Source of the DNA: a virus
Strand: one strand, 5' to 3'
Length of the DNA stretch: 24,069 nt
Virus record (IMG/VR): IMGVR_UViG_3300030098_002187
Span: 1 to 24,069 of that record
Within the stretch, counting starts at the first letter, position 1. Every line of letters begins with the position of its first letter. The position numbers were made by a program, and so were the translations under genes. The notes under the pieces are model-generated. The model saw only the letters and a list, made by a program, of their open reading frames with translations, searched no databases and was not told where the DNA came from. Positions 1 through 5,260 of the stretch are shown here, in pieces.

Positions 1-2
1 AA

Positions 3-116
3 CCTTTTTCAGGCGAAAGACCAGCTGTAATGTTCAGAAAGTCTAATCAGGCTTGGAAAGTTTGTATCTCGCTAAAAGATTTTATTTATTTGGTCAGGGA
101 AACTTTCGATGAGTAA
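3..116 (+). CDS. C-terminal end of a truncated upstream gene, unidentified
   Basis: An open frame enters from the left edge and ends at TAA 114-116, overlapping the start of the next gene by 8 bases, which is the spacing style of the whole window. The 37 visible residues (beginning PFSGERPAVMFRKSNQAWKV and ending in FIYLVRETFDE) have a beta-strand/beta-strand/helix look. The pattern 'P-h-h-h-F-R-K-x-x-x-x-W-x-V-x-h-x-L-x-D-F' reminds me of the C-terminal end of small phage PD-(D/E)XK or Holliday-junction-resolvase-like nucleases. That is a resemblance from memory only; no catalytic residue is in view. The true start lies outside the window. Confidence 0.5.
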   Translation, partial: PFSGERPAVMFRKSNQAWKVCISLKDFIYLVRETFDE

Positions 117-330
117 AGTATTTTATTTTATTGTTGCTTTAGTTGTAACACTTTTAACCTTTTATTTACTGCTCAATCAAAGCAAAGATTTAATGTTTTC
201 AATTTTTCAAAATGGTTATGAAAAAGGTTATGGGGATGGCTATGCAGTTTCTAAGCATCAACATAAACTTACACATGACCAGCTTGGCGCAGCATGTATG
301 TTTCATGACTATGAGCAACCAAACGAGTGA
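109..330 (+). CDS. Small single-pass membrane protein, unknown function
   Basis: The product is 73 residues. After MSKV, residues 5-22 form one uninterrupted hydrophobic segment (FYFIVALVVTLLTFYLLL) that would be a membrane anchor or uncleaved signal. The remaining roughly 50 residues are polar, with a glycine/tyrosine-rich patch (NGYEKGYGDGYA) and a histidine-rich patch (KHQHKLTH). It overlaps the preceding gene by 8 bases and lies among early, replication-side genes. No family is recognised. Small membrane proteins in this position are common in phages, and a lysis or superinfection role is possible but nothing in the sequence shows it. The start has only a weak upstream purine stretch (GGGAAA at 98-103). 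Confidence 0.6.
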   Translation: MSKVFYFIVALVVTLLTFYLLLNQSKDLMFSIFQNGYEKGYGDGYAVSKHQHKLTHDQLGAACMFHDYEQPNE

Positions 331-343
331 AATGAGGTTATTA

Positions 344-643
344 ATGGCAGTTGTAAATCAAGCTGTTTCAGATATGTGTTTAGTGCCACATAAACAAATA
401 CCACGTTCTATTACAGTTTGTGCGTTTGAGGATTTGTTTTTAGGACACCTGGATAATTATTTGTTAGCTAGTAATATACAGCCACACTACTACATTAAAC
501 ATTTGGTCAAACATATGTTTTCAAACAAGTTGCCGGTGAATAAATATGATTACACTTTGCAAAGAAAAAAGAACTTTAGAGTTAATTATAAATATGTAGT
601 TAATAAATTAAAAAAAGCAAACGTGAGGGTTATTGTTGAATGA
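344..643 (+). CDS. Hypothetical small basic protein
   Basis: The frame is open from 212, but the ATG at 344 is preferred. It has GAGG at 334-337 with a 6-base spacer, lies just after the stop of the membrane-protein gene (330), and removes a methionine-rich N-terminus that would overlap that gene by more than 100 bases. From 344 the product is 99 residues (MAVVNQAVSDMCLVPHKQIP...), moderately basic, with a lysine-rich C-terminal third. ATGs at 305, 311 and 332 are alternatives. No domain is recognised; the HYYIKHLVKHMF stretch and basic tail might suit nucleic-acid binding, but this is a guess. Its stop TGA (641-643) forms an ATGA overlap with the ATG at 640 of the overprinted ORF and also overlaps the methyltransferase start. 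Confidence 0.6.
   Translation: MAVVNQAVSDMCLVPHKQIPRSITVCAFEDLFLGHLDNYLLASNIQPHYYIKHLVKHMFSNKLPVNKYDYTLQRKKNFRVNYKYVVNKLKKANVRVIVE
625..629 (+). promoter_or_regulatory. Shine-Dalgarno GAGGG shared by two overlapping starts
   Basis: GAGGG at 625-629 is the only clear ribosome-binding sequence before the methyltransferase locus. It is 3 bases from TTG 633, 6 bases from TTG 636 and 10 bases from ATG 640. The first two codons are in the methyltransferase frame and the last opens the overprinted +1 frame ORF. One site could therefore serve both frames, with the spacing best for TTG 636 and the stronger start codon at 640. Confidence 0.6.
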
Positions 644-1520
644 GTTGGCATTATTCTCAGGCATTGGTGGAGGAATTTTGGGGGGAAAACTGCTTGGATG
701 GAGAACAGTCTGTGCAGTTGAACAAGACCCCTACTGCATCGCTGCACTTGCCCAAAGACAAAATGAAGGCTTTCTCTCGCCTTTTCCAATCTGGGATGAC
801 GTTTGTGCCTTTGATGGAAAAAGATGGAGAGGAATTGTTGACGTTGTATCTGGGGGATTCCCATGCCAAGATATCTCAGCAGCGGGAAAAGGAACAGGAA
901 TTAAAGGTTCAAGATCAGGACTCTGGTCAGAAATGGCAAGGATTATTGGCGAAGTACGACCCAGATTTGCATTTATTGAAAACAGTCCAATGCTCGTTAT
1001 TCGAGGACTCGACACAGTACTCTGTGACCTTGCCAAAATGGGGTTTGATGCAAAATGGGGATGTATTTCAGCAACCGAAGTCGGAGCAAATCACAAAAGG
1101 GATAGAATCTGGATTGTTGCAAGAAACAAAATGGCCGACACCGACAGCATCAACTGGGGGAGCATCAAAAAATCCAGAAAATCCAAGAGGAAAACATGGG
1201 GGGAATCCACTAGCAACAGCCGTTCAAATGTGGCCGACACCGGATGCCAATATGGGAGCAAGGGGAACTCAGGAGAATTGGACAAAGATAAGACCATCAG
1301 GCCAACCAGCACAATACACACTCAATCAGGCAGTCAGGGATTCGTTGGATGTAGCAGTACAACACACGGACAACCAACAAAAAACTGGTGGTCAGCTGAA
1401 CCCAACATTTGTCGAGTATCTTATGGGATGGCCTTTAGGGTGGACAGACTTAAAGCCATTGGAAATGGACAAGTTCCAGAAGTGGTTAGAACTGCATGGG
1501 AGATATTAAGATGGGATTAG
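636..1520 (+). CDS. dcm: DNA (cytosine-5) methyltransferase
   Basis: It transfers a methyl group from S-adenosylmethionine to C5 of cytosine in a specific DNA sequence, probably shielding phage DNA from restriction. The family motifs are in order (numbering from TTG 636): AdoMet motif I ALFSGIGGG at 5-13, acidic E29 in motif II, catalytic Pro-Cys GGFPCQDIS at about 73-81 (Cys77), motif VI as E-N-S at 115-117 instead of the usual E-N-V, motif VIII HKRDR at 153-157, a variable target-recognition region from about 165 to 260, and motifs IX/X ending in RLKAIGNGQVPEVV. The 294-residue length is normal for compact phage enzymes. TTG 636 is preferred to TTG 633 because of Shine-Dalgarno spacing; there is no ATG at the N-terminus. 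The locus looks GC-richer than its surroundings. The target sequence cannot be read from the protein. Confidence 0.92.
   Translation: MNELALFSGIGGGILGGKLLGWRTVCAVEQDPYCIAALAQRQNEGFLSPFPIWDDVCAFDGKRWRGIVDVVSGGFPCQDISAAGKGTGIKGSRSGLWSEMARIIGEVRPRFAFIENSPMLVIRGLDTVLCDLAKMGFDAKWGCISATEVGANHKRDRIWIVARNKMADTDSINWGSIKKSRKSKRKTWGESTSNSRSNVADTGCQYGSKGNSGELDKDKTIRPTSTIHTQSGSQGFVGCSSTTHGQPTKNWWSAEPNICRVSYGMAFRVDRLKAIGNGQVPEVVRTAWEILRWD
640..1509 (+). CDS. Overprinted ORF in +1 frame of the methyltransferase ('WPTPTA' protein)
   Basis: A complete 289-codon ORF lies inside the methyltransferase gene in another frame. It begins with ATG in an ATGA overlap with the preceding gene's stop and lies 10 bases from GAGGG. 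The translation is not random-looking: it begins MSWHYSQALVEEFWGENCLD, has two WPTP motifs (WPTPTA at 165-170, WPTPDA at 198-203), and ends in GGQLNP...VEYLMGWPLGWTDLKP. From memory this signature is a recurrent phage/prophage protein type deposited as hypothetical or as a methylase. Each WPTP is the same DNA as an ADT motif in the methyltransferase (MADTDS, VADTG), so the pairing itself appears to be conserved. No catalytic motif is recognised. Either this is a true overprinted gene or an ORF kept open by its partner's composition; translation is unproven. Confidence 0.55.
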   Translation: MSWHYSQALVEEFWGENCLDGEQSVQLNKTPTASLHLPKDKMKAFSRLFQSGMTFVPLMEKDGEELLTLYLGDSHAKISQQREKEQELKVQDQDSGQKWQGLLAKYDPDLHLLKTVQCSLFEDSTQYSVTLPKWGLMQNGDVFQQPKSEQITKGIESGLLQETKWPTPTASTGGASKNPENPRGKHGGNPLATAVQMWPTPDANMGARGTQENWTKIRPSGQPAQYTLNQAVRDSLDVAVQHTDNQQKTGGQLNPTFVEYLMGWPLGWTDLKPLEMDKFQKWLELHGRY

Positions 1521-1534
1521 CAAGGAAAATTAAT

Positions 1535-2539
1535 ATGAGTGATGACAAAGTGGTTCCATTCAAAATTCCAGAACAACCGGATATCAAAAAAAAGAACTAT
1601 AAAGATCAAAGGCTGTTAATTGTTATGCCTTTCAACGCTTGGCAAGATAAAAGGTTATCTCACTTGCAAATTAGAGTTTTAATGGGGTTTTGTAGCTACA
1701 CAAAAAAGACTGGTCAGGTCTTTAACGACAACAATGACTCTGCAATGACTTATGTAAGCCAGAAAAGAATTGCTGAAGAGATGGGCATTAGTCGACAGAC
1801 TATTAACAAATCAGTTAAGAAGTTACGAGAGTGTGGGTACATTGTCTTTGAGGGCAAAGCTGGGATACCAGGATTAAAGGGTAAAACAATGAGGATTGTT
1901 TTTGGGCGCAACAAGAAAGAAAAGGCTACTACCCTACCACAGATAAAAGCATTGCTATCCAGCGATGGAGATTATAGAGATAAGACTGACAAAGAAATTG
2001 AAGATCAAGAAATTCTAGAAAAGATTAAAAAAGGAGAGATAAAGATGAAACTTACTAGTGGAACTATTAAAACACATATGCAGAGATTGAAAAAGTTTAA
2101 ATTAAGAAATGAACTTAATTCTAAAGCTGCTAAATTGATTCTTAAAAAGCTAAAAGATAGTGGTGAAGATGTGGATAAGTTGCTAAAAGAGTATGAAATA
2201 ATTGTAAGCCCCACGTTGACACCTAAAGATGAAGTGTGTAAACCAAATGATAAAAAAGTAAGCCCCACGTTGACACCTGAATTAAACCCTGAGGTTGACA
2301 CAAACAATGGTATTAACAATGTATATATAACATATAGTGAATTTTTAAATAAATACAAAATCAAAGACAACCCAACCCAGAATGAAACCGATCAATTATT
2401 GACCAGCTTACTTTTAGAAAAAGGTGAGGATCATGTTCAAGAGTTCATTCGATTTATGGATAAAGAACTTGGGGATGGTTGTAAGTATGTATCGTACACT
2501 AGGTTGCTAGAGTCTTTCCTTTCTAATGACCAAGGTTGA
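1535..2539 (+). CDS. Winged-helix replication initiator-like protein
   Basis: This is a probable DNA-binding protein that starts phage replication. Residues 40-110 form a winged helix-turn-helix: LSHLQIRVLMGF, then SQKRIAEEMGISRQTINKSV as the helix-turn-helix, then a wing ending GYIVFEGK. Residues 140-220 are very lysine-rich and helical; 224-248 hold two copies of VSPTLTP encoded by a near-perfect DNA repeat; a separate C-terminal domain (about 265-330) may contact a helicase or loader. Modular N-terminal HTH, repeat-bearing middle and C-terminal domain resembles lambda O-type initiators in layout, not demonstrably in sequence. ATG 1535 is chosen for AAGGA at 1522-1526 (8-base spacer); ATG 1511, with GGGAG at 1498-1502, is nearly as good and would overlap the methyltransferase end. 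A transcriptional regulator is the main alternative. Confidence 0.7.
   Translation: MSDDKVVPFKIPEQPDIKKKNYKDQRLLIVMPFNAWQDKRLSHLQIRVLMGFCSYTKKTGQVFNDNNDSAMTYVSQKRIAEEMGISRQTINKSVKKLRECGYIVFEGKAGIPGLKGKTMRIVFGRNKKEKATTLPQIKALLSSDGDYRDKTDKEIEDQEILEKIKKGEIKMKLTSGTIKTHMQRLKKFKLRNELNSKAAKLILKKLKDSGEDVDKLLKEYEIIVSPTLTPKDEVCKPNDKKVSPTLTPELNPEVDTNNGINNVYITYSEFLNKYKIKDNPTQNETDQLLTSLLLEKGEDHVQEFIRFMDKELGDGCKYVSYTRLLESFLSNDQG
2204..2278 (+). repeat. Iteron-like direct repeats inside the initiator gene
   Basis: Two 21-base identical copies of a sequence beginning GTAAGCCCCACGTTGACACC lie at 2204-2224 and 2258-2278, 54 bases start to start and in frame (both encode VSPTLTP). A partial third copy, GGTTGACACA, is at 2293-2302. 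The repeats are GC-rich compared with the AT-rich DNA that follows. Exact conservation at third codon positions suggests that the DNA, not only the peptide, is selected, as for initiator binding sites in lambda-type origins. Confidence 0.65.
2204..2356. other. Candidate replication origin (iterons plus AT-rich region)
   Basis: The repeats at 2204-2278 (with a partial copy to 2302) are followed at about 2309-2356 by a very AT-rich stretch (TATTAACAATGTATATATAA, then ATATAGTGAATTTTTAAATA) that would melt easily. Initiator binding sites next to an AT-rich unwinding element, all inside the initiator gene, is the lambda ori arrangement. Inference only; no functional origin is shown by the sequence. 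Confidence 0.45.
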
Positions 2540-2556
2540 TGTACAATTATCAAATG
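2540..2556 (+). promoter_or_regulatory. Intergenic motif copy 1 (TGTACAAwTATCAAAwG)
   Basis: TGTACAATTATCAAATG begins right after the initiator stop codon. It matches 9890-9906 (TGTACAAATATCAAAAG) at 15 of 17 positions and shares TGTACAATTA with 21592-21601. All three sites are between genes and upstream of a new module (SSB/terminase, capsid, fibre). It could be a phage promoter element or regulator site. Confidence 0.4.
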
Positions 2557-2568
2557 TTCGTTTGATGA
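2547..2568 (+). promoter_or_regulatory. Hairpin after the initiator gene
   Basis: TTATCAAA (2547-2554) pairs with TTTGATGA (2561-2568), 8 pairs including one G-U, around loop TGTTCG. It begins 7 bases after the initiator stop and overlaps motif copy 1. No T-run follows, so it is not a typical terminator; an operator or RNA-stabilising hairpin is possible. Confidence 0.35.
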
Positions 2569-2597
2569 GTAGACCAATGCGCCACAGCTACAAAATC

Positions 2598-2640
2598 GAC
2601 CCCTTCGCCCCCTACCCCCACACTAGCGATGGGGGTGTAC
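2598..2640 (+). promoter_or_regulatory. C-rich tract with GC hairpin before the SSB gene
   Basis: Positions 2598-2619 are almost all pyrimidines (CGACCCCTTCGCCCCCTACC and on), unlike anything else in this AT-rich window. ACCCCCA 2614-2620 pairs perfectly with TGGGGGT 2630-2636 around a 9-base loop. A T-run (TTTTTG, 2649-2653) lies about 12 bases further, so termination or attenuation ahead of the SSB gene is possible but imperfect. A strand-specific element tied to replication is an alternative. Confidence 0.35.
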
Positions 2641-2673
2641 CACACAATTTTTGTTCAATTTTTGGAGAAACCT

Positions 2674-3027
2674 ATGACAGATATTTTTAGTTGCACTTTA
2701 ATGCCAAATAATTTTCGTAATAAAGATAAAGAGCCATCCCACGTTTTGTATAAGCAAAATAAAGTAAAAGATGAAAATGGTAATTACACAGATGAGAAAG
2801 TAGATAATGTTGTTAAGTTACCGAATGGTACTCGCATTAATGTTGCCGGTTGGGTGCGTGATTTAAAAAATGGGGGGGTATCTGTTTATATCAAAGTTGA
2901 AGAGTTTAATGAAGAAAGAAAAAATTTAGATACTTTTGAAAAGCCAAAACAAAATGAAACGAAGAAAGTTCAAAATGAAACGAAAGTTCCAGGCTTTGAA
3001 GACATGAAAGATGATATTCCATTTTGA
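2674..3027 (+). CDS. Single-stranded DNA-binding protein-like
   Basis: A 117-residue protein ending in an acidic tip, GFEDMKDDIPF. The terminal D-D-I-P-F is the classical C-terminal tip by which bacterial-type SSB proteins recruit partner enzymes. The first ~90 residues are compatible with a small beta-barrel (OB-like) domain, with strands around VVKLPNGTRINVAGWV and GGVSVYIKVEEF. Residues 90-106 form a polar linker with an imperfect repeat (KQNETKK / VQNETKV). The ATG at 2674 is selected by GGAG 2664-2667 with a 6-base spacer, rather than the ATG at 2629, which would add 15 residues from the hairpin region. Its place between initiator and terminase genes fits. I did not recognise the barrel domain by sequence alone, so the call rests mainly on the tail and context. 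Confidence 0.72.
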   Translation: MTDIFSCTLMPNNFRNKDKEPSHVLYKQNKVKDENGNYTDEKVDNVVKLPNGTRINVAGWVRDLKNGGVSVYIKVEEFNEERKNLDTFEKPKQNETKKVQNETKVPGFEDMKDDIPF

Positions 3028-3407
3028 AAAACAATCAGTTAAAAAATTATGGTGGTGTTAGAACTGTACAGGCAAAGTTAAAAAGGTCTAGTACCTTGGC
3101 AGCGAACAGAGAGGCAGTTGCTTATGAGTTGTTGAGTATGGCATCGACTAAATTAACAGATATTGTTGACTGGGATGAAAATGGAAATGTCAAGGTTAAG
3201 CCGGTTGAAGATATTCCAAAACACGCATTATCTGCTTTAAAAAGCATTAAGGTGAGTGATAAGGGTGAGTTGCACGTTGAAATGTGGGATAAGGTTGGTG
3301 TCTTGCGAATTTTGGCAAAGGCATCTGGTTTGTTGGACAGGCCAGAGGATGAAGATAAACCAGCTGTCATTGGAATAAATGTAAAAGCACCAAACAAAGA
3401 TGCTTGA
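3024..3407 (+). CDS. terS: Terminase small subunit (short form)
   Basis: It recognises phage DNA and hands it to the large terminase for packaging. The part from residue 30 on looks like the small-terminase core: a helix (REAVAYELLSMASTKLTDIV), a D-W-D-E-N-G-N-V-K-V-K-P beta turn, the strand/helix KHALSALKSIKV, and DKVGVLRILAKASGLLD, the usual 'DK..AL..LAKH.GLL' end. The N-terminal DNA-binding helix-turn-helix seen in many relatives seems missing or very short, because only about 30 residues precede the core. The start is TTG in a TTGA overlap with the SSB stop, with only a weak upstream GAAAG; an alternative start is not evident. The large terminase lies downstream with one gene between. Confidence 0.75.
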   Translation: MKNNQLKNYGGVRTVQAKLKRSSTLAANREAVAYELLSMASTKLTDIVDWDENGNVKVKPVEDIPKHALSALKSIKVSDKGELHVEMWDKVGVLRILAKASGLLDRPEDEDKPAVIGINVKAPNKDA

Positions 3408-3645
3408 AGAAAAAGTAGAACATCCAAAACATTACACGCAAGGCAAAGTGGAATGTTTAGATGCAATAGAAAGTGCAACTTCTTCTATGACTGGAGTAGT
3501 AGCATTTTATGTGGCAAACATTTTTAAATATTTGTGGAGGCATCACATTAAACACAAAGACCCAATGGAAGATTTGTTAAAAGCAAAATTTTATTTAAAC
3601 AAACTGATTGAACACTATGCCCAGAACAAAACAAAAGACAAGTAA
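3400..3645 (+). CDS. DUF3310 family protein
   Basis: An 81-residue protein with the pattern of phage DUF3310: VEHPKHYTQGKVECLDAIES near the start, then YVANIFKYLWRHHIKH and DPMEDLLKAKFYLNKLIEHY. The family is sometimes labelled a nucleotide kinase, but it has no P-loop and its biochemical role is not established. Conserved H, Y, W and R residues (HPKHY, KYLWRH) suggest a small ligand- or nucleotide-binding fold. It overlaps the terminase small subunit by 8 bases and the large subunit by 29, so it is translated within the packaging operon although the family is usually found with nucleotide-metabolism genes. Confidence 0.85.
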   Translation: MLEEKVEHPKHYTQGKVECLDAIESATSSMTGVVAFYVANIFKYLWRHHIKHKDPMEDLLKAKFYLNKLIEHYAQNKTKDK

Positions 3646-5182
3646 AAAGATTGATGAAACTGGTTTAAATTTAGATTTTAGTCAATCACCCACAGTCTAT
3701 AAATTTTTACAAAGCAATGCTTTTGTTAGAGGGATTATGGGTGCTGTTGGTAGTGGTAAAACTTATGCTTGTTGCGCTGAAGTGATGATAAGAGCAGTAC
3801 AACAAAAACCAAGTCCTGTTGATGGCATTAGATATTCAAGATGTGCAATTGTTAGAAACTCTTATCCAATGTTAAAAACAACAACCATAAAAACTTGGTT
3901 AGAGTTATTTCCAGAAAATGTATTTGGTGCAATGAATTGGACACCCCCTATTACGCATCACATTCGTTTACCAGCTAGAGAAGGTGCAAGTGGAATTGAT
4001 TTAGAAGTTTTGTTTATTGCCCTGGATACCCCAAGAGATATTCGCAAATTACTTTCTCTGGAATTGACAACTTCATTTGTTAGTGAGGCAAGGGAATTAC
4101 CAAAAGCAGTAATTGATGGAATTACACACAGAGTTGGAAGGTATCCCACTAAAAGAGATGGTGGTGCAACGTGGCATGGATTGTGGATGGACACAAACCC
4201 AATGGATAGTGACCATTGGTATCATGTTTTAAGTGAACAAACTGATATGCGAGGAAAACACGCATGGAAATTTTTTAAGCAACCACCAGGTGTACTTGAA
4301 GTTTCACCAGATCAATTACCTGAAAATCCAGAGGCAAACGATCATACCTTTGCTGCTGGAAAATGGTGGAAGGTAAACGAGAAGGCAGAAAATTTAAACA
4401 ATTTACCGGCTGGTTATTATCAGCAAATGTTACCAGGTAAAAATTTAGATTGGGTTCAATGTTACGCAGCTGGGCAATACACATTTGTGAAAGAAGGAAA
4501 AAGTGTTTGGGAAGAATATAACGATCAAATTATGTCAGGGGTTGTTGAATATCAAGATTCTTTGCCATTAATTATTGGACTTGATTTTGGTTTAACTCCA
4601 GCAGCCGTTATTGGCCAAAAACATTTATCTGGCGTTTGGGTAATTTTGCACGAAGTCGTTACTTTCGATATGGGTTTGGAAAGATTTGCAAATCAACTTT
4701 TAACAGAAATTAATACAAGATTTCCAAAAGCAGAAATTAAAATCTATGGCGATCCAGCCGGAATGGCAAGGGATGCTGTTTACGAAACAACTGCGTTTGA
4801 CCATTTAAGATCAATTGGTTTAAATGCTCAACCAGCACCAAGTAATAATTTTAAAGTTAGGCGTGAGGCTGGTGCTGCTCCAATGCTTAGATTGATAAAA
4901 GGTAAACCAGGTTTAATGGTTAATGTTGATTGTAAGCAACTGCGAAAAGCATTAAGTGGTGGTTATCATTTTAAACGTGTCAATGTTGGTGCTGGGCAAG
5001 AACGATTTAAAGATATGCCAAACAAAAACGAATCATCGCACATTGGTGATGCCTATGGATATTTATTAACTGGGGGTGGTGAACACAAACGAATGACAAC
5101 CGGCAGATCGTCAAGCAATGATTTTTTTTCAAGATCAAATCGTGCAAATGCCGTACAAGATTTTGATGTTTTTTCTTTATAA
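3617..5182 (+). CDS. terL: Terminase large subunit
   Basis: ATPase and nuclease that pumps DNA into the prohead and cuts it. Numbering from ATG 3617 (521 residues): Walker A GAVGSGKT at 42-49; a VRNSYPMLKTTTIKTWL segment; a Walker B-like region FIALDTPRDI...LTTSFVSEARE with the catalytic glutamate in S-E-A; motif MDTNP. The C-terminal RNase H-like nuclease has Asp323 in GLDFGLTPAA, Asp379 in YGDPAG and Asp478 in SHIGDAYGYLL. The TTG at 3608 would add three residues; the ATG is preferred although no strong Shine-Dalgarno is visible and translational coupling to the DUF3310 gene (29-base overlap) is likely. The packaging strategy (headful or site-specific) cannot be stated from this sequence. 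Confidence 0.95.
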   Translation: MPRTKQKTSKKIDETGLNLDFSQSPTVYKFLQSNAFVRGIMGAVGSGKTYACCAEVMIRAVQQKPSPVDGIRYSRCAIVRNSYPMLKTTTIKTWLELFPENVFGAMNWTPPITHHIRLPAREGASGIDLEVLFIALDTPRDIRKLLSLELTTSFVSEARELPKAVIDGITHRVGRYPTKRDGGATWHGLWMDTNPMDSDHWYHVLSEQTDMRGKHAWKFFKQPPGVLEVSPDQLPENPEANDHTFAAGKWWKVNEKAENLNNLPAGYYQQMLPGKNLDWVQCYAAGQYTFVKEGKSVWEEYNDQIMSGVVEYQDSLPLIIGLDFGLTPAAVIGQKHLSGVWVILHEVVTFDMGLERFANQLLTEINTRFPKAEIKIYGDPAGMARDAVYETTAFDHLRSIGLNAQPAPSNNFKVRREAGAAPMLRLIKGKPGLMVNVDCKQLRKALSGGYHFKRVNVGAGQERFKDMPNKNESSHIGDAYGYLLTGGGEHKRMTTGRSSSNDFFSRSNRANAVQDFDVFSL

Positions 5183-5260
5183 GAGATATCACTTTGGTTG
5201 TATCAAGCAATTTATTAACGTAGGATTTTTTTATAGTTAAAAAAAATTGGAGATAAAAAA
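5183..5260. promoter_or_regulatory. Gap between terminase and the next gene; strong Shine-Dalgarno
   Basis: A 78-base AT-rich gap. TTGGAG at 5247-5252 lies 8 bases before ATG 5261 and fixes that start. A weak TTAAC...GTTAA inverted repeat (5215-5219/5236-5240) surrounds a T-run (TTTTTTT, 5226-5232). I see no convincing -35/-10 pair and no GC-rich terminator stem. Confidence 0.35.

Noticed and set aside
212-343. N-terminal extension of the small hypothetical gene starting at 212
   Set aside because: It overlaps the membrane-protein gene in another frame, is methionine-rich and lacks a Shine-Dalgarno; ATG 344 has GAGG at 6 bases.
731-1036. Minus-strand ORF (101 codons) under the methyltransferase, with others at 586-864 and 1091-1321
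   Set aside because: These are antisense to a strongly supported gene, have no Shine-Dalgarno that I could see, no recognisable protein pattern, and no other minus-strand gene exists in the window.
1132-1242. Repeated TGGCCGACACCG (1132-1143, 1231-1242) as a mobile or regulatory repeat
   Set aside because: It is explained by the repeated WPTP / ADT motifs of the two overlapping proteins and has no separate structure.
2629-2673. Upstream ATG of the SSB-like gene
   Set aside because: It would start inside the GC hairpin and lacks a ribosome-binding site; ATG 2674 has GGAG at 6 bases.
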